From Dryocola sp051307055 (GTDB taxonomy: Bacteria > Pseudomonadota > Gammaproteobacteria > Enterobacterales > Enterobacteriaceae): a stretch of DNA of 64,000 nucleotides. The stretch covers positions 3,596,001 to 3,660,000 of the forward strand of contig NZ_CP149994.1 of the NCBI RefSeq assembly GCF_051307055.1. Direction: 5' to 3'. The notes under the pieces were generated by a model that had not been told where the DNA came from, made no database searches, and saw only the letters and a list, made by a program, of their open reading frames with translations. The translations under genes and the position numbers were made by a program. Positions within the stretch are counted from its first letter, which is position 1. Each line of letters starts with the position of its first letter. This document shows positions 50,799 to 60,233 of this stretch, piece by piece.

Positions 50799-52150
50799 TT
50801 ACAAAGCTGACGCAAAGCCTGCGGGCAAGGCTGATTGCCAGTTTTATTTTGCTGACGCTTATCGCCTGGGCTGGCGCAAGCGTCGCCGCCTGGCATCAGA
50901 CATCCAACACGCTCGACAAGCTGTTCGATACCCAGCAAATGCTGTTTGCCAAAAGACTAAGCGCGCTGGATTTACGTGTTCTCCGGGCCGATCCACAATT
51001 GCCACATACAAAAAAAATGGTGCCGCGCCATCGCGGAAAGCAGGATGACGATACCCTCGCCTTCGCTATTTTTTCCGTGGACGGGCAGATGCGCCTGAAC
51101 GACGGCGATAACGGTAAAGATTTGCGCTTTGACTATCGCCGCGATGGTTTTACGGATGGATATCTGAACGGCGACGACGATCCCTGGCGGCTGGTGTGGC
51201 TCACTACGCCTGACGGACGCTACCGTATCGTCGTCGGCCAGGAAAAAGAGTATCGCGAAGATATGGCGCTGGATATCGTTGCGTCTCAGCTGGCGCCGTG
51301 GCTGATTGCCCTGCCATTGATGTTATTGCTGCTGGTCTGGCTGGTTAGCCGTGCGCTTGCGCCTTTACATAAGCTGGCGGCACAGCTACGCCAGCGCGCG
51401 CCGGACGACGCCAACAGGCTGGAAACACGGCGGCTCCCGCTGGAAATAAAACCGTTGGTCGATGCGCTCAATACGCTTTTTATCCGCATCGGCGAGTTTA
51501 TGCTGCGCGAACGCCGTTTTACCTCGGATGCGGCTCATGAACTTCGCAGCCCGCTGGCGGCGCTGACAGTACAGGCGGAAGTAGCGCAACTGGCGGGTAA
51601 CGATCCCCAGGTGCGCGAGCATGCTTTGAATAATCTTATAGCTGGCGCCGGGCGGGCCGCTCGCCTGGTGGATCAGCTGCTCACTCTGTCTCGTCTGGAT
51701 TCTCTGGCCGACCTGGACGATATTGAGGAGGTATCGCTTCCTGCACTGCTGCAAAGCGCCGTGGTGGATGTCTGGCATCAGGCTCAGCGCGAGGGCGTGG
51801 ATATCCGTCTTGAATTAAAAGAAGAGCAGGTTTCTTTGCATGGGCAGACTTTACTGCTGAGTTTAATGGTGCGGAACGTGCTGGATAATGCCGTGCGCTA
51901 CAGCCCAGGCGGCTGCGTGGTGAACGTTGTTTTACATAAGCGAGAAATTTGCATTACCGATAACGGCCCGGGTATCAGCCCGGAGTTTTTACCGAAGTTA
52001 GGCGAGAGATTCTTCCGTCCACCGGGCCTGGAAAAAACGGGCAGCGGTCTGGGCCTGTCGATCGTCCGGCGTATCGCTTCCTTACACGGTATGAAAGCGC
52101 AGTTTTCTAACGTTAAAAGCGGGGGATTTGAGGTACGGATAAGCTGGTAA
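50795..52150 (+). CDS. qseC: QseC, sensor histidine kinase
   Basis: 451 residues. TM1 (residues 12-32), a periplasmic sensor, TM2 (around residues 165-185, WLIALPLMLLLLVWLVS), HAMP, then the H-box with phosphoryl His in FTSDAAHELRSPLAAL, N-box VRNVLDNAVRYSPGG, G-boxes DNGPGI and GSGLGLSIV. In E. coli QseC responds to autoinducer-3 and catecholamines and phosphorylates QseB. Confidence 0.95.
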   Translation: MITKLTQSLRARLIASFILLTLIAWAGASVAAWHQTSNTLDKLFDTQQMLFAKRLSALDLRVLRADPQLPHTKKMVPRHRGKQDDDTLAFAIFSVDGQMRLNDGDNGKDLRFDYRRDGFTDGYLNGDDDPWRLVWLTTPDGRYRIVVGQEKEYREDMALDIVASQLAPWLIALPLMLLLLVWLVSRALAPLHKLAAQLRQRAPDDANRLETRRLPLEIKPLVDALNTLFIRIGEFMLRERRFTSDAAHELRSPLAALTVQAEVAQLAGNDPQVREHALNNLIAGAGRAARLVDQLLTLSRLDSLADLDDIEEVSLPALLQSAVVDVWHQAQREGVDIRLELKEEQVSLHGQTLLLSLMVRNVLDNAVRYSPGGCVVNVVLHKREICITDNGPGISPEFLPKLGERFFRPPGLEKTGSGLGLSIVRRIASLHGMKAQFSNVKSGGFEVRISW

Positions 52151-52202
52151 CCAGCGGATTATTGCTCAAATGGCAAAAGTCTTTGCACATTCTGGCCGTT
52201 TT

Positions 52203-52222
52203 AACGTGATGAAGATCACGTT
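52203..52222. promoter_or_regulatory. Palindrome upstream of mdaB, CRP/FNR-type
   Basis: AACGTGAT and ATCACGTT arms around GAAG. It reads CGTGA-N6-TCACG (CRP-like) and GTGAT-N4-ATCAC (FNR-like core). It lies 37 bp before the mdaB ATG. Confidence 0.5.
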
Positions 52223-52258
52223 AGACTGCGAGCCAAATGCATAATTCGAGAACTAACG

Positions 52259-52840
52259 ATGAGCAACATTCTGATTATCAACGGCGCGAAAAAATTCGCC
52301 CACTCTAACGGCCAGCTAAACGATACCCTGACCGAAGTCGCGGAAAGCTATTTGCGCGACCTCGGACACGATGTGCAGGTTACCCGCACGGACGGCGAGT
52401 ACGACGTAAAAGCCGAGGTGGAAAAATATCTCTGGGCCGACACCGTGATTTACCAGATGCCCGGCTGGTGGATGGGCGCTCCCTGGACCATGAAGAAATA
52501 CATTGATGATGTCTTCACCGAAGGCCACGGCTCGCTGTACGCCAGCGACGGCCGCACCCGCTCCGATGCCGAAAAGAAATATGGTTCCGGCGGCCTGATT
52601 CAGGGCAAAACCTATATGCTCTCCCTGACCTGGAACGCGCCGCTGCAAGCCTTTGAAGATAAAGAGCAGTTCTTCCATGGCGTCGGCGTTGACGGCGTTT
52701 ACCTGCCGTTTCATAAAGCCAACGAATTCCTCGGCATGCAGGGCCTGCCGACCTTTATCGCTAACGACGTAATGAAGGTGCCGGACCTTCCACGCTTTGT
52801 TGCAGAATATCGCAAGCATCTCGGCGAAATTTTTGCTTAA
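52259..52840 (+). CDS. mdaB: MdaB, NADPH:quinone reductase
   Basis: 193 residues. Flavodoxin-like fold: LIINGAKKFAHSNGQLNDTL at the N-terminus, YQMPGWWMGAPWTMKKYIDDVF for FAD and quinone binding, LSLTWNAPLQAF and a C-terminal LPRFVAEYRKHLGE. It reduces quinones by two electrons and protects against quinone redox cycling. It is followed after 31 bp by ygiN, its partner in a quinone cycle. Confidence 0.96.
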   Translation: MSNILIINGAKKFAHSNGQLNDTLTEVAESYLRDLGHDVQVTRTDGEYDVKAEVEKYLWADTVIYQMPGWWMGAPWTMKKYIDDVFTEGHGSLYASDGRTRSDAEKKYGSGGLIQGKTYMLSLTWNAPLQAFEDKEQFFHGVGVDGVYLPFHKANEFLGMQGLPTFIANDVMKVPDLPRFVAEYRKHLGEIFA

Positions 52841-52871
52841 CTGTTGGCCTGCTTACAAAAAGGAGTTAGCC

Positions 52872-53189
52872 ATGCTGACAGTGATAGCTGAAATTCGTAC
52901 CCGCCCGGGCCAGCATCATCGCAAGAACGTGCTGGATGCGTTTGCGAAAATTATTCCGACCGTGCTCGAAGAAGAAGGTTGCTATGGCTATGCGCCATTA
53001 GTCGATCACAATGCGCAGGTCGCGTTCCAGACTACCGCCCCGGATTCCATCTTTATGGTGGAGAAATGGGAAAGCGTTGCACACCTGGAAGCTCATCTCG
53101 CCACGCCGCACATGAAAAACCACAGCGCCGCGGTGAAAGATGACGTGCTGGATATTCACATCCGCATTCTGGAAGACGCGATAAAGTAA
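52872..53189 (+). CDS. ygiN: YgiN, quinol monooxygenase
   Basis: 105 residues from ATG 52872, with AAGGAG 7 bp upstream; the upstream extension lies in mdaB. ABM (antibiotic biosynthesis monooxygenase) ferredoxin-like domain: VIAEIRTRPGQHH, FMVEKWESVAHLEAHLATPHM. In E. coli it oxidises menadiol to menadione, working opposite to MdaB. It shares a bidirectional terminator with the convergent parE. Confidence 0.95.
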   Translation: MLTVIAEIRTRPGQHHRKNVLDAFAKIIPTVLEEEGCYGYAPLVDHNAQVAFQTTAPDSIFMVEKWESVAHLEAHLATPHMKNHSAAVKDDVLDIHIRILEDAIK

Positions 53190-53207
53190 TATCGCTCTTC
53201 GCAAACA

Positions 53208-53241
53208 AAAAGGGAGCCGGTTTTTATACCGGCTCCCTTTT
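53208..53241. terminator. Bidirectional terminator between ygiN and parE
   Basis: AAAAGGGAGCCGG and CCGGCTCCCTTTT arms around TTTTTATA, a 13-bp perfect stem. Confidence 0.93.
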
Positions 53242-53257
53242 GCTGTCCCGCGTATCG

Positions 53258-55153
53258 CTACACGTCCAGATCGGCCATATCGCCCTTTTCCTGTAACCAG
53301 TTACGGCGGTCTTCGGAACGTTTTTTGGCGAGCAGCATATCCATTATTGCCAGCGTCTTATCGCTGTCTTCGTCGTTGATGGTGAGCTGCACCAGACGAC
53401 GCGTATTCGGATCGAGCGTGGTTTCGCGCAGCTGCAGCGGGTTCATCTCCCCCAGTCCTTTAAAGCGCTGTACGTTCGGCTTGCCCTTCTTACGCTTAAG
53501 CTGCTCCAGCACGCCGGCTTTCTCTTCTTCATCAAGCGCATAGTACACTTCTTTGCCCAGATCGATACGGTACAGCGGCGGCATCGCCACGTAAACGTGA
53601 CCGTCTCTGACCAGCGAGCGGAAGTGGCGCACGAACAGCGCGCACAGCAGCGTTGCGATGTGCAGGCCATCGGAGTCCGCATCGGCAAGGATACAGATCT
53701 TACCGTAGCGTAGCTGGCTTAAATCTTCGCTGTCAGGATCGATGCCGATCGCCACAGAAATATCGTGCACTTCCTGCGAGGCCAGCACTTCATCAGAAGA
53801 GACTTCCCACGTGTTCAGGATCTTACCCTTCAGCGGCATGATCGCCTGATATTCACGATCGCGCGCCTGTTTTGCCGAGCCGCCTGCGGAGTCCCCTTCG
53901 ACGAGGAACAGTTCGGTACGGCTGAGATCCTGCGCGGTGCAGTCGGCCAGTTTACCGGGCAATGCCGGACCGCTGGTTAACTTTTTGCGCACCACTTTTT
54001 TGGCCGCGCGCATACGCCGTTGGGCGCTGGAAATTGCCAGCTCCGCCAGCTGTTCCGCAGCCTGAACGTTCTGATTCAGCCACAGGCTGAACGCATCTTT
54101 TACCACGCCTGAAACAAAAGCGGCGCACTGGCGGGACGAGAGACGCTCTTTGGTCTGGCCGGCAAACTGCGGATCCTGCATTTTCACAGAGAGCACGTAG
54201 GCGCAGCGTTCCCAGATATCGTCCGCCGAAAGTTTCACCCCACGCGGCAGAATGTTGCGGTATTCGCAAAACTCACGCATCGCGTCAAGCAGGCCCTGAC
54301 GCAGGCCGTTGACGTGCGTACCGCCCTGCATGGTCGGGATCAGGTTGACGTAGCTTTCGGTCAGCAGTTCGCCGCCTTCCGGCAGCCAGAGCAGCGCCCA
54401 GTCAACCTCTTCGGTATCGCCTGCAAAGTTGCCGATAAACGGCGCTTCCGGCAGCGTGATAAGCCCGTTTACCGCTTCGCTCAGGTAATCCTTCAGTCCG
54501 GCCTCGTAGCACCAGCGCTGTTCGGTATTGTTAACTTTATCGGTAAAGGTAATTTCAACGCCCGGACAGAGCACCGCTTTGGCTTTCAGCAAATGGCTTA
54601 AGCGTGAAACGGAGAAGCGCGGGCTGTCGAAGAATTTTTCATCCGGCCAGAAGTGAACGCTGGTGCCGGTATTGCGCTTGCCGCAGGTGCCGACAACCTT
54701 CAAATCCTGCACTTTGTCGCCGTTTTCAAAGGCGATGCTGTAGACCTGGGCATCGCGGCGCACGGTGACTTCCACACGTCTGGACAGGGCGTTGACCACG
54801 GAAATCCCTACCCCGTGCAGGCCGCCGGAGAACTGATAGTTTTTGTTGGAGAATTTCCCCCCGGCGTGCAGACGGCAGAGGATAAGTTCAACCGCGGGCA
54901 CGCCTTCTTCGGGGTGAATATCCACCGGCATACCGCGTCCGTCATCGATAACCTCTAATGACTGATCGGCATGGAGAATAACATCAACACGCTTAGCATG
55001 GCCTGCCAGCGCTTCATCCACGCTGTTATCAATGACTTCCTGGCCCAGATGGTTTGGACGGGAGGTGTCGGTGTACATCCCCGGACGGCGGCGAACCGGC
55101 TCAAGTCCGGTGAGAACCTCAATGGCATCGGCGTTATAACTGGATTGCGTCAT
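53258..55153 (-). CDS. parE: ParE, topoisomerase IV subunit B
   Basis: 631 residues. GHKL ATPase: VIDNSVDEALAGHAKRVDV, DGRGMPVDIHPEEGV, GGLHGVGISVVNALS and QTKERLSSRQ; Toprim domain EGDSAGGSAKQARDREYQAI and DADSDGLHIATL; C-terminal PLYRIDLGKE and RFKGLGEMNPLQLRETT. It supplies ATP hydrolysis for topoisomerase IV. parC lies 3.9 kb away on the same strand. It heads no overlapping genes but follows yqiA by about 46 bp in one transcription direction. Confidence 0.97.
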   Translation of the reverse strand: MTQSSYNADAIEVLTGLEPVRRRPGMYTDTSRPNHLGQEVIDNSVDEALAGHAKRVDVILHADQSLEVIDDGRGMPVDIHPEEGVPAVELILCRLHAGGKFSNKNYQFSGGLHGVGISVVNALSRRVEVTVRRDAQVYSIAFENGDKVQDLKVVGTCGKRNTGTSVHFWPDEKFFDSPRFSVSRLSHLLKAKAVLCPGVEITFTDKVNNTEQRWCYEAGLKDYLSEAVNGLITLPEAPFIGNFAGDTEEVDWALLWLPEGGELLTESYVNLIPTMQGGTHVNGLRQGLLDAMREFCEYRNILPRGVKLSADDIWERCAYVLSVKMQDPQFAGQTKERLSSRQCAAFVSGVVKDAFSLWLNQNVQAAEQLAELAISSAQRRMRAAKKVVRKKLTSGPALPGKLADCTAQDLSRTELFLVEGDSAGGSAKQARDREYQAIMPLKGKILNTWEVSSDEVLASQEVHDISVAIGIDPDSEDLSQLRYGKICILADADSDGLHIATLLCALFVRHFRSLVRDGHVYVAMPPLYRIDLGKEVYYALDEEEKAGVLEQLKRKKGKPNVQRFKGLGEMNPLQLRETTLDPNTRRLVQLTINDEDSDKTLAIMDMLLAKKRSEDRRNWLQEKGDMADLDV

Positions 55154-55199
55154 GGTTTATTCGTTCAGATAGCGAAACAGGGAATCGGCCGACCCGGCC

Positions 55200-55775
55200 T
55201 CAATGCAGACCGAGGAAGTCGACAAGCTGTGTGAAATAATCTTCGAAGCCCACAAAGGCGTGATTGCCGCCGGCTTCAACCGTCTGGCGACAGGAGGCGT
55301 AGTAAGCCACCGCCTGGCGGTAATCGAGCACTTCGTCACCCGTCTGTTGCAGCAGCCAGATGAGATCCGGCGCTTCAAGCGGGTCAACCTGCATGACTTT
55401 AAGATCGTAAATATGGCGAGACTCTAGCACATATTGCTGGCCGGTGTAGGGGTTCTCGTTGGCGCCGAGATAATCCGCCAGCAGTTCAAAGGGCCGTACG
55501 GCCGGGTTTATCACCACGGCGGGCAGCATAAAGCATTGCGAAAGCCAGGTGGCGTAGTATCCGCCTAAGGAAGAGCCCACCACGCCAAGCGGCTCGCCGC
55601 CGTGTTCAAGCACCAGCGACTCCAGCAGCTCCGCCGCATCGGCAGGGTATGGCGGTAGCTGAGGCACTATCATCTCTGTGTGCGGATAATGTTCTGCAAG
55701 CCACGCCTGCAGGCTTGTCGCCTTAGCTGAACGCGGAGAGCTGTTAAAGCCGTGCAGATAGAGTAACGCTGACAT
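55200..55775 (-). CDS. yqiA: YqiA, alpha/beta-hydrolase esterase
   Basis: 191 residues. UPF0227: oxyanion segment LYLHGFNSSPRSAKA, nucleophile Ser in VGSSLGGYYATWL, Asp in TGDEVLDYRQAV and His in GGNHAFVGFEDY. E. coli YqiA is active on palmitoyl-CoA and p-nitrophenyl esters. Its start overlaps the cpdA stop by 1 bp, so it belongs to the nudF-yqiB-cpdA-yqiA(-parE) operon. Confidence 0.95.
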   Translation of the reverse strand: MSALLYLHGFNSSPRSAKATSLQAWLAEHYPHTEMIVPQLPPYPADAAELLESLVLEHGGEPLGVVGSSLGGYYATWLSQCFMLPAVVINPAVRPFELLADYLGANENPYTGQQYVLESRHIYDLKVMQVDPLEAPDLIWLLQQTGDEVLDYRQAVAYYASCRQTVEAGGNHAFVGFEDYFTQLVDFLGLH

Positions 55776-56602
55776 CAGTACCCTTCTGAAGCGGTATCAG
55801 GATTAAATACTGCGCCTCTCAGACGGCATACCTCGGTGGTGACCAGGCCGTCCGGATGCAGCTCCAGCCAGCGCCAGCCTGGTTCGATGGTGTCCAGCGT
55901 AAAGTTGGCGCAGTGGGGCTTAAACTGCACGCAGGTAGAAGGCGTTGCCAGCATACGGCGACCGTTCCAGTCGAGATCTAATTCCTGATGAATGTGCCCG
56001 CACAGCAAGGTCTTAACCTGAGGAAAATTGACCAGCACGTTATCGAGCTCCTGCGCGTTACGCAGGCTGTGCTGATCGAGCCAGCTGCATCCAGCCGGCA
56101 CCGGATGATGATGAAGCAGCAAGAGAGTGTGGCGTTCAGGAGCGGCGGCTAGCTTACGTTCCAGCCATTCGAGCTGATAATCGCTCAGTTCGCCATGGGG
56201 TACGCCGAAGACCTGGCTGTCCAGCAGGACGACCTGCCAGCTATCGCCGATATAGACAAGCTTGGAGGCAGAGATCCCCGCATCCTGCAATGCGCCGTAC
56301 ATCGCTGGCTGAAAGTCATGATTGCCCGGCAGCCAGACGCAGGGCGCAGCAATCCGTGCAACTCCCTCAGCAAAGTGCTGATAGGCCTGCGCGCTATGAT
56401 CCTGGGCCAGGTCCCCGGTGGCGACAATCAGATCGCACTGACGCGCCTGCTCGAGGATAGCGGCAAGCACCGCCTGGTAGCTTTCCCAGGTGTTGATGCC
56501 AAGCAGCGTTTCATTCTTTCCAGAGAATAGGTGGGTATCGGTAATTTGCAGTATCCTGATACGGCCCCCACCGGCCACAGGAAGGTTTAACAGGCTTTCC
56601 AA
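55775..56602 (-). CDS. cpdA: CpdA, 3',5'-cAMP phosphodiesterase
   Basis: 275 residues. Class III phosphodiesterase metal motifs in order: ITDTHLF, ATGDLAQD, PGNHDF, LLLHHHPVPAG and CGHIHQE. It hydrolyses cAMP to AMP and so tunes CRP-dependent transcription. It lies between yqiB (25 bp) and yqiA (overlap) in one operon. Confidence 0.97.
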   Translation of the reverse strand: MESLLNLPVAGGGRIRILQITDTHLFSGKNETLLGINTWESYQAVLAAILEQARQCDLIVATGDLAQDHSAQAYQHFAEGVARIAAPCVWLPGNHDFQPAMYGALQDAGISASKLVYIGDSWQVVLLDSQVFGVPHGELSDYQLEWLERKLAAAPERHTLLLLHHHPVPAGCSWLDQHSLRNAQELDNVLVNFPQVKTLLCGHIHQELDLDWNGRRMLATPSTCVQFKPHCANFTLDTIEPGWRWLELHPDGLVTTEVCRLRGAVFNPDTASEGY

Positions 56603-56627
56603 ATGGTGTCCTTAGGTTTCACTCTCT

Positions 56628-57050
56628 CTAACAAACCGGAACCGCCATCGCTCCATGCGCTAAACAGTAGCGCAGCCAATCAGCAAGAAACTGGTTAATT
56701 TGATGCTTTTCGTCGCGTTGATGCAACTTTTTATTGGGATAATCATAACGTGCTTTAAAACGGAAGATCTGCTGGCTTGAACACACTTCCGCCACCATCG
56801 CGTCATGGTAAAGCCTGACGGACATCGATGGCAGGCTCCAGTAGCTCACGCTGGGCGCGGTCTGCTCTATTTCAACAAGCGTCGTGTAGCGGGTGGACTC
56901 AAGGATGGTCAGCCGGTATTGGGCGCTATTAACCTGCCAGGTTACAGCTTCGCCTGGCGCATCGTTATGCGGCAGCAGGCGGCGCAGCTGGGCGAAATTG
57001 GTTTCGCACAGGCGCATCATTTCAGGAAAGTCAGGCGTATAGCGCTTCAT
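56628..57050 (-). CDS. yqiB: YqiB, DUF1249 protein
   Basis: 140 residues from ATG 57050 (MKRYTPDFPEMMRLCETNF), identical in length to E. coli; the five-residue extension would overlap nudF. Conserved PSMSVRLYHDAMVAEVCSSQQIFRFKARYDYPN and a helical KHQINQFLADWLRYCL end. Function unknown. It starts 2 bp after the nudF stop. Confidence 0.94.
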   Translation of the reverse strand: MKRYTPDFPEMMRLCETNFAQLRRLLPHNDAPGEAVTWQVNSAQYRLTILESTRYTTLVEIEQTAPSVSYWSLPSMSVRLYHDAMVAEVCSSQQIFRFKARYDYPNKKLHQRDEKHQINQFLADWLRYCLAHGAMAVPVC

Positions 57051-57052
57051 AG

Positions 57053-57685
57053 TTAATCGTTCCACTCAATTCGCAGTTTCTCATAATGCAGTTGCAGCCA
57101 TTGCAAAGCGATGACTGAGGCAGCATTGTCGATGTCCCCCTCTTCTACTAGCTGATAAGCCTTTTCCCGGCTCACCACATGAACACGAATATCTTCGTTT
57201 TCATCCACCAGACCGTGAATACCTTCAGCGGTGGTGGCATCCACTTCGCCCACGAGGATAGAGGAGCGCTCGCTGGTTCCTCCCGGGCTTGCCAGGTAGC
57301 TGAGCACGGCTTTTGTGCGCCCAACCAATAATCCCGCTTCTTCTACGGCTTCCCTGCGCGCCACATCCTCGACGCTTTCGCCTTCTTCAATCATTCCGGC
57401 AATCAGTTCAAGCAGCCATGGCGTGTCGCTTGTGTCGTAGGCGGCGATGCGAATCTGCTCGATCAGCACCACTTCATCACGCACAGGGTCATAGGGTAGC
57501 AGCACCGCGGCATGCCCGCGTTCAAAAATTTCACGCCGAACTTCGCCGCTCATTTCACCGTTAAACAAACGATGCCGAAAACGATAAAGATCGAGCGAAA
57601 AAAAGCCGCGGTAAAGCGTTTCCCGTGCAATAATTTCAACATCGTTTTTGGCTAACGTGACCAGCTTATTCTTAGGCTTACTCAT
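57053..57685 (-). CDS. nudF: NudF, ADP-ribose pyrophosphatase
   Basis: 210 residues. The Nudix box is GMIEEGESVEDVARREAVEEAG, with the loop SPGGTSERSSILVGEVDA of ADP-ribose hydrolases. It splits ADP-ribose to AMP and ribose 5-phosphate. It leads the nudF-yqiB-cpdA-yqiA operon and is divergent from tolC. Confidence 0.96.
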   Translation of the reverse strand: MSKPKNKLVTLAKNDVEIIARETLYRGFFSLDLYRFRHRLFNGEMSGEVRREIFERGHAAVLLPYDPVRDEVVLIEQIRIAAYDTSDTPWLLELIAGMIEEGESVEDVARREAVEEAGLLVGRTKAVLSYLASPGGTSERSSILVGEVDATTAEGIHGLVDENEDIRVHVVSREKAYQLVEEGDIDNAASVIALQWLQLHYEKLRIEWND

Positions 57686-57786
57686 AATGATGTCCTGATG
57701 GCTTATGGTAACGAAATGAGCAATTTCAACCCCGTTTGACTACCGTTTCCTCATCTATGTGATAGATTGTTGGAAATTCCGGACGG

Positions 57787-57805
57787 ATGGCACTTTACGC
57801 CAACC
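57787..57805 (+). promoter_or_regulatory. mar/sox/rob box upstream of tolC
   Basis: ATGGCACTTTACGCCAACC matches the MarA/SoxS/Rob consensus (AYnGCACnnWnnRYYAAAY) at all but one defined position and lies 91 bp before the tolC ATG, matching the known control of tolC in E. coli. Confidence 0.75.
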
Positions 57806-57896
57806 AGCCCCGCTGGCGGACTCTGCTAGAATCGGCAAATATTTCGCCTCAAACAGCGTTAACAAAAACAATTTTGCTTCACAACAAGGAATGCAA

Positions 57897-59393
57897 ATGA
57901 AGAAACTGCTCCCAATCCTTATCGGTCTGAGCCTAACGGGTTTCAGCGCCATGAGCCAGGCGGAAAACCTGATGCAGGTTTATCAGCAGGCGCGTCTTAG
58001 CAACCCGGACTTACGTAAATCCGCCGCAGACCGTGACGCCGCATTCGAAAAAATTAACGAAGCACGCAGCCCGTTATTACCCCAACTCGGCCTCGGCGCA
58101 GATTACACCTACAGCAACGGCTATCGCGATGTGAATGGCGTTAACTCCAATGCAACCAGCGCCTCTTTGTCTTTGACGCAAACCATTTTTGATATGTCGA
58201 AATGGCGCGCCCTGACCCTGCAGGAAAAATCAGCTGGTATCCAGGATGTCACCTACCAGACCGACCAGCAAACGCTGATCCTGAACACCGCGACGGCCTA
58301 TTTTAACGTGCTGAGCGCCATTGATGCACTCTCCTATACCGAAGCGCAGAAACAGGCGATTTACCGTCAGTTAGATCAGACGACCCAGCGCTTTAACGTA
58401 GGCCTTGTAGCTATTACCGACGTGCAGAACGCCCGCTCGCAGTACGATAACGTACTGGCAAACGAAGTGACCGCGCGTAACAACCTGGATAACGCGGTAG
58501 AAAATCTGCGTCAGGTTACCGGCAACTACTATCCTTCCCTGGCTTCCCTGAACGTTGATGGATTTAAAACCAACAAGCCGGAAGCGGTAAACAGCCTGCT
58601 GCAGGAAGCTGAAAAACGTAACCTGTCGCTGCTGCAGGCCCGCCTTTCTCAGGATCTGGCTCGCGAACAAATTCGCTATGCGGAAACAGGCCATATGCCA
58701 ACCATCGGTTTGACCGCGTCCACCAGTGTTGCTGACACCAGCTACAGCGGTTCAAGAACCAACAGCGCGCAATACGACGACAGCAATACGGGCCAGAACA
58801 AAATCGGCCTGAACTTCTCGCTGCCGCTCTACAGCGGTGGCTCGGTGACATCGCAGGTTAAACAAGCGCAGTACAGCTTTGTCGGCGCCAGCGAGCAGCT
58901 TGAAAGCGCGCACCGTAGCGTTGTGCAAACCGTTCGTTCTTCCTTTAACAACGTCAACGCCTCCATCAGCACCATCAATGCTTACAAACAGGCCGTGGTG
59001 TCCGCGCAAAGCTCTTTCGACGCGATGGAAGCAGGTTACTCCGTGGGCACGCGCACCATTGTTGATGTGCTGGACGCCACCACGACGCTGTATAATGCGA
59101 AGCAGCAGCTTTCCAGCGCCCGCTATAATTACCTGATTAACCAGCTTAATATTAAGCAGGCTTTGGGTACGCTTAACGAGCAGGACCTGGTTGCGCTTAA
59201 CGCTACGCTGGGTCAGCCTGTGCCAACCACGCCGGAAAGCGTGGCGCCAGAAACGCCGGAACAGAATGCCCGCGTTGATAGTTTTACAGCGGATAGCGCT
59301 GCAACCGGTACCGAAGCAGCCGCGCAGACCGCTCCTGCTGCGCAACCTGTAAAGGCAAGCAGCCGCAATTCCCGTAATCCATTCGGGAACTAG
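57897..59393 (+). CDS. tolC: TolC, outer membrane channel
   Basis: 498 residues from ATG 57897 with AAGGA 6 bp upstream (ATG 57891 touches that site). Signal peptide MKKLLPILIGLSL...SQA precedes ENLMQVYQQARLSNPDLRKS. Two structural repeats contain the beta-strand pairs (LGADYTYSNGYRD, LNFSLPLYSGGSV) and coiled-coil tunnel helices; the GTRTIVDVLDATTTLYNAK segment is diagnostic. It serves AcrAB, type I secretion and siderophore export; here a second channel, EefC, is also encoded. Confidence 0.98.
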   Translation: MKKLLPILIGLSLTGFSAMSQAENLMQVYQQARLSNPDLRKSAADRDAAFEKINEARSPLLPQLGLGADYTYSNGYRDVNGVNSNATSASLSLTQTIFDMSKWRALTLQEKSAGIQDVTYQTDQQTLILNTATAYFNVLSAIDALSYTEAQKQAIYRQLDQTTQRFNVGLVAITDVQNARSQYDNVLANEVTARNNLDNAVENLRQVTGNYYPSLASLNVDGFKTNKPEAVNSLLQEAEKRNLSLLQARLSQDLAREQIRYAETGHMPTIGLTASTSVADTSYSGSRTNSAQYDDSNTGQNKIGLNFSLPLYSGGSVTSQVKQAQYSFVGASEQLESAHRSVVQTVRSSFNNVNASISTINAYKQAVVSAQSSFDAMEAGYSVGTRTIVDVLDATTTLYNAKQQLSSARYNYLINQLNIKQALGTLNEQDLVALNATLGQPVPTTPESVAPETPEQNARVDSFTADSAATGTEAAAQTAPAAQPVKASSRNSRNPFGN

Positions 59394-59401
59394 CCGCTTT
59401 A

Positions 59402-59427
59402 ACAGGGGTATGCCAGCATACCCCTGT
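59402..59427 (+). terminator. Hairpin after tolC
   Basis: ACAGGGGTATG and CATACCCCTGT arms around CCAG, 8 bp after the stop; only a short pyrimidine tail follows. Confidence 0.7.
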
Positions 59428-59559
59428 CACAACTTGCGCGCCTGAACGTAAGGCAAAGTAAAGATCCCCCCGCAATCGCCCGCCATCGCTTTAATTTCAA
59501 CCATTCATCCCCTATCCTAAGCACAACATTAGCTATTCCTTTGGGCTCAGGACTGATAA

Positions 59560-60228
59560 ATGAAACGGACAAAAACTATAAACCACGCGTCGTTCCGTAA
59601 AAGCTGGAACGCCAGGCATTTAACCCCGGTTGCGCTGGCCGTTACCGCCGTGTTTATGCTTGCGGGCTGCGAACAGAATGATGAAACCGTCTCCATGTAC
59701 CAGAACGCGGATGATTGCGCCCAGGCAAACCCTGGCAAGAGCGCGGAATGCACCACATCCTACAATAACGCCTTAAAAGAAGCAGAGCGCACCGCGCCAA
59801 AATACGCTTCCCGTGAAGAATGTATCGCTGAGTTTGGTGAGGGGCAGTGCCAGCCAGCGCCTGCTCAGGCCAGTATGGCCGGTGAAAATCAGGCGCAGGC
59901 CCAACAGAGCGGGAGCTTCTGGATGCCGCTGATGGCGGGTTACATGATGGGCCGTCTGATGGGCGGCGGCGCGGGCTTTGCCCAGCAGCCTCTGTTCTCG
60001 TCCAAAAACCCGGCCAGCCCGGCTTACGGTAAATACGCCGATGCCAGCGGTAAGAGCTACGGCGCGGCAACGCCTGGCCGTACCGCTACCGTTCCGAAAA
60101 CCGCTCTGGCGCCGAAGCCTGCCACTACCAGCACGGTCACGCGCGGCGGCTTTGGCGAATCTGTGGCGAAGCAGACTTCGATGCAGCGCAGCAGCGCTAC
60201 CGGCTCCTCCCGTTCAATGGGCGGCTAA
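59560..60228 (+). CDS. ygiB: YgiB, DUF1190 (UPF0441) protein
   Basis: 222 residues. A basic N-terminus and hydrophobic segment end in a lipobox-like VFMLAGCEQN near residue 31, so it may be a lipoprotein. Then a Cys-containing domain (MYQNADDCAQANPGKSAECTTSYNNAL, EECIAEFGEGQCQPAP in pieces) and a Gly/Ser-rich low-complexity C-terminus. Function unknown. The ygiC start is 5 bp after its stop, so both form one unit as in E. coli. Confidence 0.94.
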   Translation: MKRTKTINHASFRKSWNARHLTPVALAVTAVFMLAGCEQNDETVSMYQNADDCAQANPGKSAECTTSYNNALKEAERTAPKYASREECIAEFGEGQCQPAPAQASMAGENQAQAQQSGSFWMPLMAGYMMGRLMGGGAGFAQQPLFSSKNPASPAYGKYADASGKSYGAATPGRTATVPKTALAPKPATTSTVTRGGFGESVAKQTSMQRSSATGSSRSMGG

Positions 60229-60233
60229 GGATT

